From Unio delphinus (taxonomy: Eukaryota; Mollusca; Bivalvia; Unionida; Unionidae): DNA of 64,000 nucleotides. The notes under the pieces were generated by a model, which did no database searches, was not told the DNA's origin, and worked only from the letters and a program-made list of their open reading frames with translations. The translations under genes were made by a program, and so were the position numbers. The stretch spans positions 2,994,001-3,058,000 of the forward strand of contig JAQISU010000097.1 of assembly GCA_029339505.1 (NCBI GenBank). Direction: 5' to 3'. Shown in pieces: positions 11,001 through 46,430 of this stretch (positions are counted from its first letter, which is position 1; each line of letters begins with the position of its first letter).

Positions 11001-12556
11001 GTAACCTTGGGATGGTGTTCCCCGACCCAGATGTCAACCTATACCATGAATAAAAGTTTATTCTTTTTGCAGTGATAGTAGTATCCGAGTTCTACACCAG
11101 TAGCATCAATTAATGTATCGACTGATGGATGATATAATTATATATTATATTTAGACGACACATTTAATGTCTATAAAGTAAAAAAAATAGAGGTTCAAAA
11201 TAAATTAGTAAAATATGTTAAACCCACCCCACCCCGAGGAATCGCACTGTGAGATTGCGTGTCACTAGTACAATTCGTTAAACCACAAAGGAATCCTACT
11301 GCGATATCGCGTGTCACTAGTACAATACGTTAAACCAGGAATCATACTGCTATATCACGTGTCACTAGAACAATACGTTAAACCACCAAGTAATCATACT
11401 GCGATATTGCGTGTCACAAATGGTGGTACTGATAATATAGTATAACTTCTCGATATTAGATAGAGAAAGGGTAATCGACGACGAATGTCGAAATAATAAA
11501 TTACACAAGGATAATACATGCTGCATTCCAAGATATTATAATCAAGTAGTATAAAGTTTAGAATTTATATTTATTCCATATTAAATAAGAGAAAATAGTT
11601 TTGTTTTAATATTTTTTTTAAAGATATAAAAAAATTGCGTATTAGTATAAAGACAAAACAGCTTTTCTTTAAAATGAAAATTCAGAATGGATTTGTTTTA
11701 GCATTTTATGAAACATACTAAATAACTCTGTTCTGGTTTCATGATCAGTGAAATTTTTATTATTTGTGTCACAAGTAAATAACAAATTTTGCACCACAGT
11801 CTTTTTTTTAAAATCATCACAATACATTATAATTATCACAATAATTGACAATACTTTTAGCGTAAATATAATCATGATTAAACAAGATGGTTCCATCTTT
11901 CCTGCTACAATAACTTTTGTAAAAGCGCTTGCTGCCACAATATTTACAACATTAGGAAATAACTGCAAGTATTAGGTTCTTAGAGCCACATGGATTGTTA
12001 ATTGTGCACCATGAAAACCAATTCATGATTCTTGCTATCCTGAAAGTGAAGCTCAGAGAAAAGAATTATAGTATAATTTAATACCGTTAAATGTCATACA
12101 TCGTATTTGTAACTCATTAATGAATTAACAATATATACAGATTTATTTCCCTTTGAATATGACTCTTTGACTATAGAGCATACCTGACTGGTTCAATAGT
12201 TTTACTATTTACAATGATGTACATTACGTCTTGCTGTTTAGTGTACAGTTTAAGCTCGAATATAGCTCGTGTAGCGAGTCACTAAGTAAACACTAATTCG
12301 AGAAAATTGGTCCAAAGTCCCTAATTTGATTTACGATGCTAATTCAATTACGTACTAATAGCTCCTAGTAGTATTAGTAATAGTAGTGGTGACTCTATTT
12401 TGTAGGGAAGGAGGACAATGCACTGGTCAGTGTATCCAGGAGTACAGAACTCATCCATTGCTGGTCTATGACTTGAAATCCAATCAAATACCGCCGGTTA
12501 AATTTGATTACTTCAACATTCCGTCATACTGTTCGTGCAAAAATGTTTCTCCGTAA
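408..12556 (+). CDS. Spaetzle-like secreted cystine-knot protein, four coding exons
   Basis: Joined exons 408-556, 1846-2025, 3098-3286 and 12406-12556 give 222 residues plus a stop; all three introns are phase 2 with GT-AG ends. The N-terminus is a signal peptide (hydrophobic residues 9-21, Ala-His-Ala at 26-28 as probable cleavage site). The rest is secreted: cysteines at 32, 41, 107, 108, 112, 172, 178, 182, 215 and 217. The C-terminal part follows the Spaetzle pattern: a Pro-x-Ala-type segment (138-143), a valine/glutamine strand (about 152-166), Cys172, Cys178, Cys182-x-Gln-x-Tyr, a Leu-Leu-x-Tyr strand, then Phe-x-Ile-Pro-Ser-x-Cys-x-Cys near the end. In arthropods such ligands activate Toll-type receptors; the role here is inference. 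The pro-region is short (about 75 residues) with no clear RxxR furin site. One N-glycosylation sequon (Asn140) is present. Family assignment is from recalled consensus, not a search. The exon 3 acceptor is the least certain point. Confidence 0.8.
566..612. repeat. (CT)n microsatellite in Spaetzle-like intron 1
   Basis: A nearly pure CT run of about 23 copies starting nine bases after the exon 1 donor. The rest of intron 1 (613-1845) shows nothing recognisable. Confidence 0.9.
1846..2025 (+). CDS. Spaetzle-like gene, exon 2 (pro-region)
   Basis: The acceptor is TTGCTTCCATCAG, ending at 1845, and the donor is GTAAGT at 2026. The frame is open for the whole 180 bases and codes for an acidic, polar pro-region that ends in Cys107-Cys108. 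G+C content is visibly higher than in the flanking introns, as expected for coding sequence. Confidence 0.8.
2580..2876 (-). mobile_element. tRNA-derived SINE, full length
   Basis: Read on the minus strand, the element begins with a tRNA-like head (A-box-like TGGCCAAGTGGTTAGAACG, B-box-like GGGTTCGATCCC), followed by the body shared by all copies in this window (GTTAGTGTTATGACTGG, the GTGGGATATCATGA block, the CACACTGCAGACATCGTA block) and a T-rich end. It lies in intron 2 of the Spaetzle-like gene. This copy is the best to use as a reference. Confidence 0.85.
3098..3286 (+). CDS. Spaetzle-like gene, exon 3 (first half of cystine knot)
   Basis: The donor GTAAGT at 3287 and the codons just before it (ending His-Gly-Arg-Cys) are secure. 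The start is less so. The acceptor AAATTAG at 3091-3097 keeps the phase 2 seen at every other junction, but adds a hydrophobic stretch (residues 113-124) that is unusual for the family. A better-looking acceptor, TTTCCTATCAG at 3133-3143, would break the frame with exon 2 and meet a stop. I chose the phase-consistent one. Confidence 0.65.
3366..3830. mobile_element. Probable DNA-transposon remnant with ATAACGCGA ends
   Basis: The left end has three close copies of TATAACGCGA; the right end has GCATCGCGTAATAACGGG. Such ends are typical of small Tigger/pogo-like elements, though the inverted repeats are imperfect and no target duplication could be fixed. Its right half is also part of the duplication described for this intron. 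Confidence 0.4.
4487..4655. repeat. (ATT)n/(ATC)n microsatellite
   Basis: A compound trinucleotide tract in copy 1 of the duplication; the homologous tract in copy 2 is longer and has a (TTC)n start. Poly-Ile and poly-Tyr frames here are artefacts. Confidence 0.95.
4740..5750 (+). mobile_element. Degenerate L1-like LINE fragment (RT, C-terminal part)
   Basis: Joined conceptual reading with frameshifts gives reverse-transcriptase segments typical of L1/Tx1-type LINEs: a Thr-Asp-Asp-x-Phe-x-Leu-Leu-Asn-Gly-Ser block, then Lys-x-x-Trp-Ile-Gly, then Leu-Gly-Ile-x-Phe-Ser, then the thumb region (Thr-Ile-Val-Leu-Pro) and the Val-Ala-Pro-Glu ... Asn-Met-Ile block. Several stops and frameshifts break it. 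It is inert. Confidence 0.65.
5806..6075 (+). mobile_element. tRNA-derived SINE in copy 1 of the duplication
   Basis: The head GTGGCCTAGTTGTTAGAGCA and the B-box-like GGTTCGATCCCC are followed by the shared SINE body. The copy at 10365-10665 sits at the matching place in copy 2, so this insertion came before the duplication. Confidence 0.85.
6655..7045. repeat. About 53-bp tandem repeat, copy 1 array
   Basis: Units contain CGTGTCACTAGTACAATA and a variable CACTGTGAGATCG segment. About seven copies lie here at the junction between the two duplication units; a shorter array sits at the end of copy 2 (11225-11420). Its position suggests that unequal exchange between units made the duplication. 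Confidence 0.8.
7897..8115. repeat. (TTC)n-(ATT)n-(GTT)n compound microsatellite
   Basis: Expanded counterpart of the tract at 4487-4655, in copy 2 of the duplication. Confidence 0.95.
8200..9235 (+). mobile_element. Degenerate L1-like LINE fragment, duplicate copy
   Basis: Same reverse-transcriptase blocks as the copy at 4740-5750, with its own stops and indels. It was copied as part of the segmental duplication, not by a new insertion. Confidence 0.65.
9497..9770. repeat. 49-bp tandem repeat, about five and a half copies
   Basis: Units run ACAATCATTAAATACAAATA through TAAGTATTGAGGAGTGGTCT. Copies alternate between GGATAC and GGATGC starts in part of the array. It is found only in copy 2 of the duplication. 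Confidence 0.9.
10135..10345. repeat. (TTAA)n-rich tract
   Basis: Mostly AATT and ATTA units with interspersed TGCCAAAT, next to the SINE at 10365. Copy 1 has only a short equivalent at 5755-5785. Confidence 0.8.
10365..10665 (+). mobile_element. tRNA-derived SINE in copy 2 of the duplication
   Basis: Matches the SINE at 5806-6075 including its flanks; the B box is altered (GGTTAGATCC), so it is not expected to be transcribed from its own promoter. Confidence 0.85.
11225..11420. repeat. About 53-bp tandem repeat, copy 2 array
   Basis: Three to four units of the CGTGTCACTAGTACAATACG family. The rest of intron 3 up to 12405 shows no recognised feature beyond AT-rich sequence. Confidence 0.8.
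12406..12556 (+). CDS. Spaetzle-like gene, exon 4 (C-terminal cystine knot)
   Basis: The acceptor TTTTGTAG ends at 12405; the frame joins exon 3 in phase 2 and runs 50 codons to a TAA at 12554-12556. It carries Cys178, Cys182, Cys215 and Cys217 and the family's Cys-x-Gln-x-Tyr and Pro-Ser-x-Cys-x-Cys motifs, which make it the most diagnostic part of the gene. Confidence 0.85.
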
Positions 12557-13430
12557 TATTACCTTCAAATACTACGCAATGCTATTGAACGCCTTCTTTG
12601 AAGCTTGCATTGTTGTCATTTCTAGATAACATATTTTTTATTGGAACAACAGTAAATTAAAATCTGTATATTTATTAAGTAGCGTTACATTTTGTTTTCT
12701 ATGCCCCCCCCCCCCCTCCATAGAGTTGTAGGCTGTTACGAATCCATGGGCTTAATATAAGAAACATAAAAAGCAAAACCAACTGCATTAGTAACATTGA
12801 GCAAAAATTTAATATCTTTACAACAGAAAGTGGGAATTAGAAAGGCATTTACAATTATATCTCAGATAATCCTTTTATCACATGTCAAAAAGTAAAGAGT
12901 ATTAAACATATTCCTAGTATTGAATATGATGATATGCCAATAGCCTTGATGTATCTAAATTATATAATCCAAAATATCCTCTAATGAATTCACAATAGTT
13001 CCAAATAGGGATTTATTCCTAAAGTTATAGAGTACTTTAAAGTTCCAATGTATAATTTAAAGTAAAAGATTCTTCTCAAATTAATCCTCAATATAAGCGA
13101 CGTTAAAGCTAAGAAAAAAATAATTGTGATGTAAACAGTTTTATATAATAAGCTAAGACGCAGTAAGATAACTAAGATGTGAGTCATTTGTCGTCATATC
13201 TTTAAATTCAATTAGAAGATATATATCTGTTCCATGAACATATTTCTGTTTTTTGTTGTTGCTGAGTTGCCATCACATATTAACTTTCATACAGCAGCAA
13301 TAGGAACTATAATCTACAAAGACAAAGTGATTAATGACGTCATCTGAATATGAACGTGATGTGCCGAATTAAATCGAGAGGAACTATAATCTAAATTACG
13401 TGCGAGCTGCCTCCTTACGAAAGGCAAACT
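12557..13430. other. Intergenic, nothing recognised
   Basis: AT-rich sequence after the Spaetzle-like gene, with a short C-run at 12705-12718. Short open frames here have no family features. Confidence 0.6.
12656..12661 (+). terminator. Possible polyadenylation signal (ATTAAA)
   Basis: ATTAAA lies 100 bases after the stop of the Spaetzle-like gene. It is the first common variant signal downstream, but the region is AT-rich and a chance match is likely. Confidence 0.3.
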
Positions 13431-13434
13431 TCCT

Positions 13435-13690
13435 TATAGTGTGTGTGTGCGTGATTTAGATTTTTTAATGTAGCTTTAAATATTTTTATACTAATATCAC
13501 TGCCATGACTTCAGTGTAGCAGTTTATATATATGTTTAACTCTTGGGCAGCATGATGCAGACTTGTAACCTTATATCTCAGCCAATCGCATTGTCTTGTC
13601 ACCAGGCCGACCAATCATAACGCTAACGAAGTGAATGCCGAAAGCAAAGCGAGGGAACTGTTAGTACCATTTTTATAAGTCTTTAGTATG
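13435..13690 (-). mobile_element. SINE, head truncated
   Basis: On the minus strand the body blocks of the window's SINE family are present (GGTCGGCCTGGTGACAAGAC, the GCATGATGC block) but the tRNA-like head is missing. Confidence 0.75.
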
Positions 13691-13989
13691 GGCATATGTC
13701 AATATCTGCAAAACAATTTCGCCCAAAAATAGTTAAGTAAAAGACGAAAAAAAACGTTTTTTTTTAGTTTCATTTATTATGGCAGACATATCGATAAAAG
13801 AATTGAACCATTAGTATTTTCTAGTGAGTACATGTTTTAATGTTACAAAGACAGGTAATTGTAATTTTAAAAATCTCATGTGTCTGTGCTTTTATTTATG
13901 GACGCCGCATATCAAATCCATTACTGTCATAAATAAATAAAGACATCGCATATCTAACCGATGACTATAATATATAAAATCAATTCCAA

Positions 13990-14222
13990 ATATATACAGA
14001 CTTTACATATGTAACCCACGACAAGAGTTTTCAAAAGTGCTCTTAAAACTCACCATTTTCAACTTTTCGACGTCAAGAAAGAAACTTAAAGACCTAATAA
14101 TGTTTTGTACCTGAAAAATTTTCAACATTTTTTGTTTTCCAAATTCATGTTTTTTTGTTTTTCTGTAGTCATATCATTATAGATGTTGTAAAGCGTTTAA
14201 AGATTAGGCGCTATATATATAT
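13990..14222 (+). mobile_element. 3' end of an L2/CR1-like LINE
   Basis: The stretch ending TGTAAAGCGTTTAAAGATTAGGCGCTATATATA matches the end of the LINE read on the minus strand at 37441-38119, including the AGAGTTTTCAAAAGTGCTCT block. Only the 3' untranslated part and a few last codons remain. The TATATA tail is a likely target-primed end. Confidence 0.6.
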
Positions 14223-14642
14223 ATTTGACCCATGATATTATGGGTACACGCGCGTTCTTGTTTCTCTCAGATAATCATATAAACCGCTTGACTTAAAACC
14301 TTGCATTTTAACCATTTATAACAGGTTGATCTGATCACCGGTGTTGTGGATTGAGTTACATGGAATATGAAATATTGTTTAGACCCTTCACTGCCAGTAA
14401 AGCAATACCGTGCTCTGAGCGAAGATCACTCTTGACCCCAGCAACAGAGTTACACGATACCAGACAGTTCTGCGACACCCCATAAAAACAGCTATAAATA
14501 TTTACTCTTCAAGATCCAATAAATGAGATAATATACTTTAATTACTTCTGATGGAATGAGTGCAGAGTTATTCCTATTTGTAAATAATTTCTTTTTACAC
14601 AAGATACTTAACTTGGTAAAAAGCTTTGTCGACCAAGCAAAC

Positions 14643-14724
14643 ATCCCAGTCGCGGGGTTAAATTATATGTCTCCCCACGATGCTTGCCGAGTGGGGAGAA
14701 TTAATGTAACCCCGCGACTGGGAT
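14643..14724. other. GC-rich near-perfect hairpin, 82 bp
   Basis: The left arm 14643-14677 (starting ATCCCAGTCGCGGGGTTA) is the reverse complement of the right arm 14692-14724 (ending TAACCCCGCGACTGGGAT) with few mismatches; the loop is about 14 bases. It is GC-rich within AT-rich DNA. It could be a tiny foldback element or a transcribed stem-loop; the sequence does not decide. Confidence 0.75.
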
Positions 14725-14767
14725 TTCCTTGTCTTGGTCCATAGCCCAACATTGATTTTATGTTGTT

Positions 14768-14835
14768 GTTGTAGGGTTTAACGCCATTTTTCAGCACACG
14801 ATAGGCTATACATGGCGGCCAGTATTATTATATTG
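14768..14835. mobile_element. Short dispersed repeat of molluscan type
   Basis: The block GGGTTTAACGCCATTTTTCA and a following CATGGCGGCCAG resemble a repeat end I remember as common in bivalve and gastropod genomes. This is from memory and no element boundary can be given. Confidence 0.4.
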
Positions 14836-15082
14836 AATTTATATTCTCTGTGACGACGTCGTCTTTGATAGGAAGTAAACTGTATTGTCTGATGTCTCTT
14901 ACGTGTAGCTAATTAACCCATAGCGATATCTACGTCGTTTATTTTTCTTTACTGTGACGTGAAAGTATTACATTTTATCTTACATTTTTCATACAGATGT
15001 ACGCAATTAATTCAAAGTATTTCTTGAAGGTATAGAATGGTAGAATATATGGCATTTTACATCGTTCTCAAGAGTCTAAACA

Positions 15083-15190
<108 letters not shown>

Positions 15191-15341
15191 TCTATATAAA
15201 GAATACAAATCATATGGCATATAACAGTCCTTTCAAATGCACTGGATCCTGCAAGGGATCACGTGTGTCAGGGATTGATTAAGATAAATGCAAAAAACTG
15301 ACAAACAACAGTGCAAAGCTAGTATCACTCTAGCTTAAGCG

Positions 15342-15342
<1 letters not shown>

Positions 15343-15427
<85 letters not shown>
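15343..15427. repeat. (TA)n microsatellite
   Basis: About 42 TA units, preceded by GCGCTA, the same end as the L2/CR1-like LINE tail at 14222; it may have grown from a LINE tail. Confidence 0.95.
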
Positions 15428-15430
<3 letters not shown>

Positions 15431-15584
15431 ATTACAGGAGATATGAATTGGTAGCAAATAAGTCATTTTCAACCTTTGGACGAGTCTAAACAATTCATTT
15501 GATGCATTTTAAAAGGTTTAGATTGGTAGTATGAACTCTATTAGCTCGAGGAACCTCGGACATCACAGGGACACAACTATTAGT

Positions 15585-15835
15585 GTAGTAATTGAGACAT
15601 GAATGTCTAAATAACTGGAGTACTACTTGAGACATGAATGTCTGCTAAATAACTAGGTACTACTTGAGACATGAATGTCTGCTAAATAACTAGAGAACTA
15701 CTTGAGACATGAATGTCTGCTAAATAACTAGAGTACTACTTGAGACATGAATGTCTGCTAAATAGCTAGAGTACTACTTGAGACATGAATGTCTGCTAAA
15801 TAACTAGAGTACTACTTGAGACAATTCCTCCCTAA
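15585..15835. repeat. 38-bp tandem repeat with inner dyad, about six copies
   Basis: Each unit contains GAGACATGAATGTCT, an inverted repeat (GACAT/ATGTC), followed by GCTAAATAACTAGAG. The first units are a few bases shorter. Confidence 0.9.
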
Positions 15836-16459
15836 TTCTAACAATGTGCACATTGGCGTGACGGAGACGAATTTATAAGTTTTGGTATATAATCGTCCTC
15901 CTCTGCGATTAATCACTGTACATGATTTCAGTTATTTTCCTCTGTTTGATTTATACTCAGAAAGTGAACTAAACTAGGTTTTCATTGCATGTTTAGAAAT
16001 AAAATTTATCTAGGTTCACTAAGGTGGAACGTAACATTAAAATAAAAATAAAAACAAGGTTTCGGAGTTTGTCTTGTTCAAAACACACCCACATATGTAT
16101 GGAAGTGTGCAATACATGTTGTATTTAAAAAGTGTAACTTTGTTTTGTATTAGTAATAGTACAGTGTTTGTGTTTATCACATCTATATAATTGGATCCAG
16201 AATTTTTGTCGGTGGTTGTCGTTCCATTAAAGAGATTGGAAACTGAAACCATGGAAATCATTTAATCAATTAAACAATAGGTCCGTCATAAGTTAGTTGG
16301 AACCGTTTTTGACAAGATTCATCTCTAATAGAAGAATAGAAATGCACCAGTTAGATGACACACGCATATCCAGATTCCATGTAGCAATATGTATAATTCG
16401 ACTTTCCAGTACCGATATGATATAAGGTCCCATAAACTTATCAGGTACCCGAACACTAG

Positions 16460-16465
<6 letters not shown>

Positions 16466-16526
<61 letters not shown>
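16466..16526. repeat. (TA)n microsatellite
   Basis: About 30 TA units. Nearby sequence (16435-16735) repeats phrases such as AACACCAGATG at irregular spacing. Confidence 0.95.
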
Positions 16527-16528
<2 letters not shown>

Positions 16529-17100
16529 TACCTGCTGAACACCAGATGCCATTAGTTTGACCAATATCCATAAACCTATCCGATTCCCATACCGCACAAG
16601 AACGCGTAAAATTATCGTTTATCCGCATTAAGAGATGACATATCAGTTAACACCAGATGACATTCCCCTATCTCGTTCCCCCGTAGCACCAGAAAAAATA
16701 CGCCTTGCTAGGACCTGCAGAACACCAGATGTCATACACCTAACCTAAAATGGGTTAGACGTAAAGCAATAGATTCAACGTGCGCATTGGAATTGTAAAT
16801 GCATTGGACCCTCTATGCTCTTTCAAATCATGTATTCATTATTCGCGTCTGAAACATTAATATAATTGGATGAAAGTGACATTAGCCTTATACATTTGCT
16901 TTTCCACCTTGCATTGTTTCCTACTCATCTGTATCTCTCCTATCCGTCAATTCCTTCTCTTCTTCCGACTTCCCTTAACCCCTTCTCCTCCTTGACTGCT
17001 TATTCTCCAATTTTTCTCCTCGACTCCTTTTCCTACCAGCCTGCGATTCACAATCGATATCTCCAATAGTCCTTATTCCGTCTCCCTCCTAAAGACTCGG

Positions 17101-17335
<235 letters not shown>

Positions 17336-17727
17336 TGTATCCATGGAGCAACAGTAAATACTGCCATATTCATAACTATAATCATGAACACCTTGCTTAA
17401 TAATAAATAATTGCTCTGAACTGTAAATTTACCCAAACTTAACTGGCTTCATTCTCTATAAATGTTGATTCAACAACACCATGCAGATGTGTGGAAAGTA
17501 TATGGAAATACTTAGCTTTAAACAACAAAATAATTTAGTCAAAAGTTGACAGGGGAACATTTTGACCAATATAATATTAATGTGAAGCCTAAGGCAACAT
17601 TCATCACATGAAGACAAAAAGGGCACTAGATTAACAACCTTGCAGGAGTAATATCAAATCTAAAACCACTTGAATTACTTTTTTCCAGGATAACTTGGAA
17701 TTTTGTAGAATATTATGTACAACAAGA

Positions 17728-17945
17728 ATGCAGCACTAGCCTTAGGCTGATTGGACTGAGTTGGTCCCAATAGGTCCCGCATATTAGTAATTTTTAAAAA
17801 GATATATATATGACGAACGTAATTATAAAGCAATGGAAGATCATTTTTAATTTCAATATCATATAAAACTTATTCAATTAAAAGTTAATTTCCAAATGCT
17901 ATAATGATCCAAATCAGGGCTTGTGTTTACTAAGGTTATTAGTGC
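17728..17945. repeat. Unnamed dispersed repeat, copy A
   Basis: Shares several blocks in the same order with 46155-46430 (CCTTAGG, GAATTTTTAAAAA-like, TCATATAAAAC, CAAATCAG). No coding or terminal features are seen. Confidence 0.5.
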
Positions 17946-17996
17946 AAAAATGGGAATTAAACATTCACATTTAATCATTTGGAATTCTGTTTGATG

Positions 17997-18210
<214 letters not shown>

Positions 18211-18212
18211 AC

Positions 18213-18375
18213 AATAGTGTTAGGACTAGTCGGCCTGGTGTCAGTTTAATGTGACTGGGAGTGACATGATACCACGTTGCCAGGCGTCATTATAGACTGT
18301 CACACAGCAGACATCGTAGGATATGACTGAACAATTGTTAATGCTAGGTTAATCCAACTCACACACGCATGCTAT
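18213..18375 (+). mobile_element. SINE body fragment without head
   Basis: Starts GTGTTAGGACTAGTCGGCCT and carries the remaining body blocks. Like the copy at 17221 it begins at a (TG)n run. Confidence 0.75.
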
Positions 18376-18876
18376 GAACATAAAATAAAATTAAGAAACG
18401 CACTATCCACTTGTGAAAATGGATACATGTTTTATGTACGCACACTTTCCGTTTTACAGTTTCAAAATTGACTCATTTTGCACCACTTTATGTCAGATAA
18501 CACTTTTCAAGTATGCCTTTTGTGGCAATATTTAAGAATGGCATTAAATCAAAACTATTACTGACGTACACAAATATTGGCAAAAAAGTTGAACAGAGTT
18601 TGGGTCTACCTAATTCCCCCTCTATGATAACTCTGATTTTAGGCCATGACGTAATTTGGTAAGTCGAAAAGGCATACAAAATAATCGCTGGACCAATAAT
18701 CTGCACAATCCTTGGTCGTCGTCGGAAGTGATTTTAGTATGTGAAGAAACCAAATTAAGCCAGCGTATATAACATTCTACAGTTTTGCGATGAATACGAT
18801 GTCCTTGACCTCAAACGATAGTGTATTACGTCCAATTAGCACCAGAGTAGTTTTGCTGCGTAGGTTCATCTTTTCT
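18376..18876. other. Gap between converging genes
   Basis: No coding signs. The stretch 18500-18545 repeats the sentence-like block AAGTATGCCTTTTGTGGCAA also seen at 18038-18070, a local duplication of about 45 bases. Confidence 0.5.
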
Positions 18877-19473
18877 TTATGATTTGTACAGTGGAGAATG
18901 CTTGTGTGCGTGGACGTTTATTATAGTTACGTTTATTTGTTTTCGAAGAGCACTGTGCGTGACGTGGTCTCCATCTTTTGGCACTGACGATAACGAAATC
19001 TCTTCATCTGAGACCTGCGTTTCATTCTTTTGTATATTCTCATTTTCACTCTCAACCGATATAAGTGAAGCAATGCTCGCTTCAGATATATTACTTTTGA
19101 TTTGAGATTTGTTGGCGATATCTTTGAAACCAACGTCTTTAGCTGATAAATTTGGAGAAATATTTTGAGAAGTATTTTTATCAAGAATAGCCTTTACATC
19201 AGTTCTTGTTGGATCGCTTGATTCTGGTACTGAGTTATTTGTTCCTTTTTCCTCTACTGGTGTGTCCAGTGTAGACTGTGAAATGGTTTCCTGAATGTTT
19301 GGTGTGGAAATCGGGTTTTCGTCAAACGAGATAACTTGATTACCATGTACAAGTGACTCTTTAAATTGACCGTTTTCAACAAGGACATCTGCAATCGATG
19401 GGATGGCATCACTGTCAGTATTGTAACCCGTCACTTGTACTGTATCTTCCTCCTTGAAATTTTCTTCAGTAAT
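18877..19473 (-). CDS. In-frame open tail after the SLC9B TAA
   Basis: Directly after the TAA at 19474 the SLC9B frame stays open for 198 codons to a stop ending at 18877. In an AT-rich genome this is unlikely by chance. The product is hydrophilic and acidic, rich in Ser, Thr, Asn, Glu and Asp, without hydrophobic segments, as expected of a disordered cytoplasmic tail. Its first residues (Glu-Glu, then Val-Gln-Val) resemble the short acidic tail that ends human SLC9B2. Three readings are possible: the TAA is a sequence error or an allele-specific nonsense change; it is read through; or the tail is a decaying 3' extension. No methionine codon lies near its start, so a separate gene is unlikely. 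An AATAAA (minus) at 18922-18917 lies inside it. Confidence 0.55.
   Translation of the reverse strand: MTEENFKEEDTVQVTGYNTDSDAIPSIADVLVENGQFKESLVHGNQVISFDENPISTPNIQETISQSTLDTPVEEKGTNNSVPESSDPTRTDVKAILDKNTSQNISPNLSAKDVGFKDIANKSQIKSNISEASIASLISVESENENIQKNETQVSDEEISLSSVPKDGDHVTHSALRKQINVTIINVHAHKHSPLYKS
18917..18922 (-). terminator. Possible polyadenylation signal (AATAAA)
   Basis: A consensus AATAAA on the minus strand, 550 bases after the SLC9B TAA and inside the open tail. If used, it would end the mRNA before the tail's own stop, so it fits only with termination at the TAA. It may be chance. Confidence 0.25.
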
Positions 19474-44816
<25,343 letters not shown>

Positions 44817-45282
44817 CCCTTCTTACGTATACAGGTGGGGCTGTAAAACAATTTTGCAAAAATTGCAAAAATAAATGCCAAAATAAATACCGAAAAATGT
44901 TTTTTTTTTCCTTTTCTTCGGACATATAAGTTTCACGTACTTTAACAATATTAAAGTTTAATTAGGCCATACATAAGAAGGCTGCTAATTAAAACTGGAA
45001 TATCTGTAAGTTGTAAAATATTATTCAAGGTGCCTACCACAAGTCTTTGTTAAAATTTTATAACATGATAAACGAAATTGTAACATTACTGACAATAATT
45101 AAGTGAATACGTTAATTTCTTGAATGTATATCTCATGGATGCAAAAACGGTTCGCAAGCATATTATTATTATTTTTAATTTTAATATTATGATATCTAGG
45201 GAGAGACTTAACGCGATACCGATAAAAGCAAAAAAACAACAACAAACAAACACACGAACACTAAGGAAAATATTCTCATCCA

Positions 45283-45489
<207 letters not shown>

Positions 45490-46154
45490 CAATCGATTGG
45501 TCGATTGGGAATATAACCCTAATATATTTGAAGATTTAAGAATATAAATGCTAACTTTACGAGCTACACACCAGTATGTTATATGAAGTCCAGCTGAATG
45601 AAGTGGTCAAACTAAGAGAGTATAGTAATACACTTTAATGCTGTAATACTATTTTGGACAGAGGGATAAAGTGACCGTATTGAAAACTGCTCAGAAGGTA
45701 AGCCGTCCTGATATGAGTGGCCGGAACCACCCGATAATTGGAATGGAAACCTGGTAAGGCTCTCAAGGCTCATGCAACCAGTAACCCTCGGCTGAAATAG
45801 TAAACAACGATATATGCTGAAACGAAATAAGCAGACTGAGTGTTTTCTATCAGTCTGGTGTATAACTCAATCAAATTTCCTACCGATTGGTGTAATGTTT
45901 TAATACATCCAGGACATGTTGCCACAAATGTCCATACATACCAGATTAAGATAACGAAAATAATAAAAAGTACCTGATGGCTAATATTGAAAACTTAAAC
46001 ATAACATGTAGGCATATTACCAAAATTATATATACTAATCATGAAAGTTTACAACCCAGTGTAATGTTATATTATGCAACTTAAGCATACAGAACATTGA
46101 AACAGCCAGATGATAGATAAATGGGCAAATATTTGATCTGTAATAGTGTTGTGT

Positions 46155-46430
46155 GCCAGTGCCAGCCTTAGGTCAACTGAACCGATTTGTCCAGTCAGAC
46201 CCCGTGCTCACAGGGGCTCTGCGCTTTATGAATTTTTAAAAAATATGTCTTTAGAGTGAAAGTAATTTTAAAGCAATTGAGGACAAATTTAAGTTTAATA
46301 TCATATAAAACACTCGTTTAATAATGTAATTCAAATGCCGTGTTCCATGGGGTCCCGCGCGTATATTCAAGGGCCCCTGCCCAAAAGATTCAAATCAGGA
46401 GCGTTTGCTATGGCCGTTACTGAGTGTGGC
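46155..46430. repeat. Unnamed dispersed repeat, copy B
   Basis: Counterpart of 17728-17945 and somewhat longer, with an extra GC-rich block (GGGGTCCCGCGC). Between 45500 and 46150 and from 46430 to 47630 nothing else is recognised. Confidence 0.5.

Larger units (their letters stand above)
7047..11420. repeat. Tandem segmental duplication, copy 2 (with about 1.1 kb extra)
   Basis: Sequence from 7047 matches 3638 onward, for example the same GGAGGAAGTAA start, the same AATCTGCATGTACATAT stretch and the same LINE fragment. Between 9240 and 10360 copy 2 carries sequence absent from copy 1, including a 49-bp array. From about 10360 it again matches copy 1 (5806 onward). Confidence 0.85.

Noticed and set aside
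14556..14744. 62-codon open frame
   Set aside because: It runs through the hairpin and its second half is only the hairpin arms translated.
45660..45800. Exon following the EGF-like exon, minus strand
   Set aside because: An open frame and an acceptor-like CAG exist, but the phase needed after 47997 leads to an early stop.
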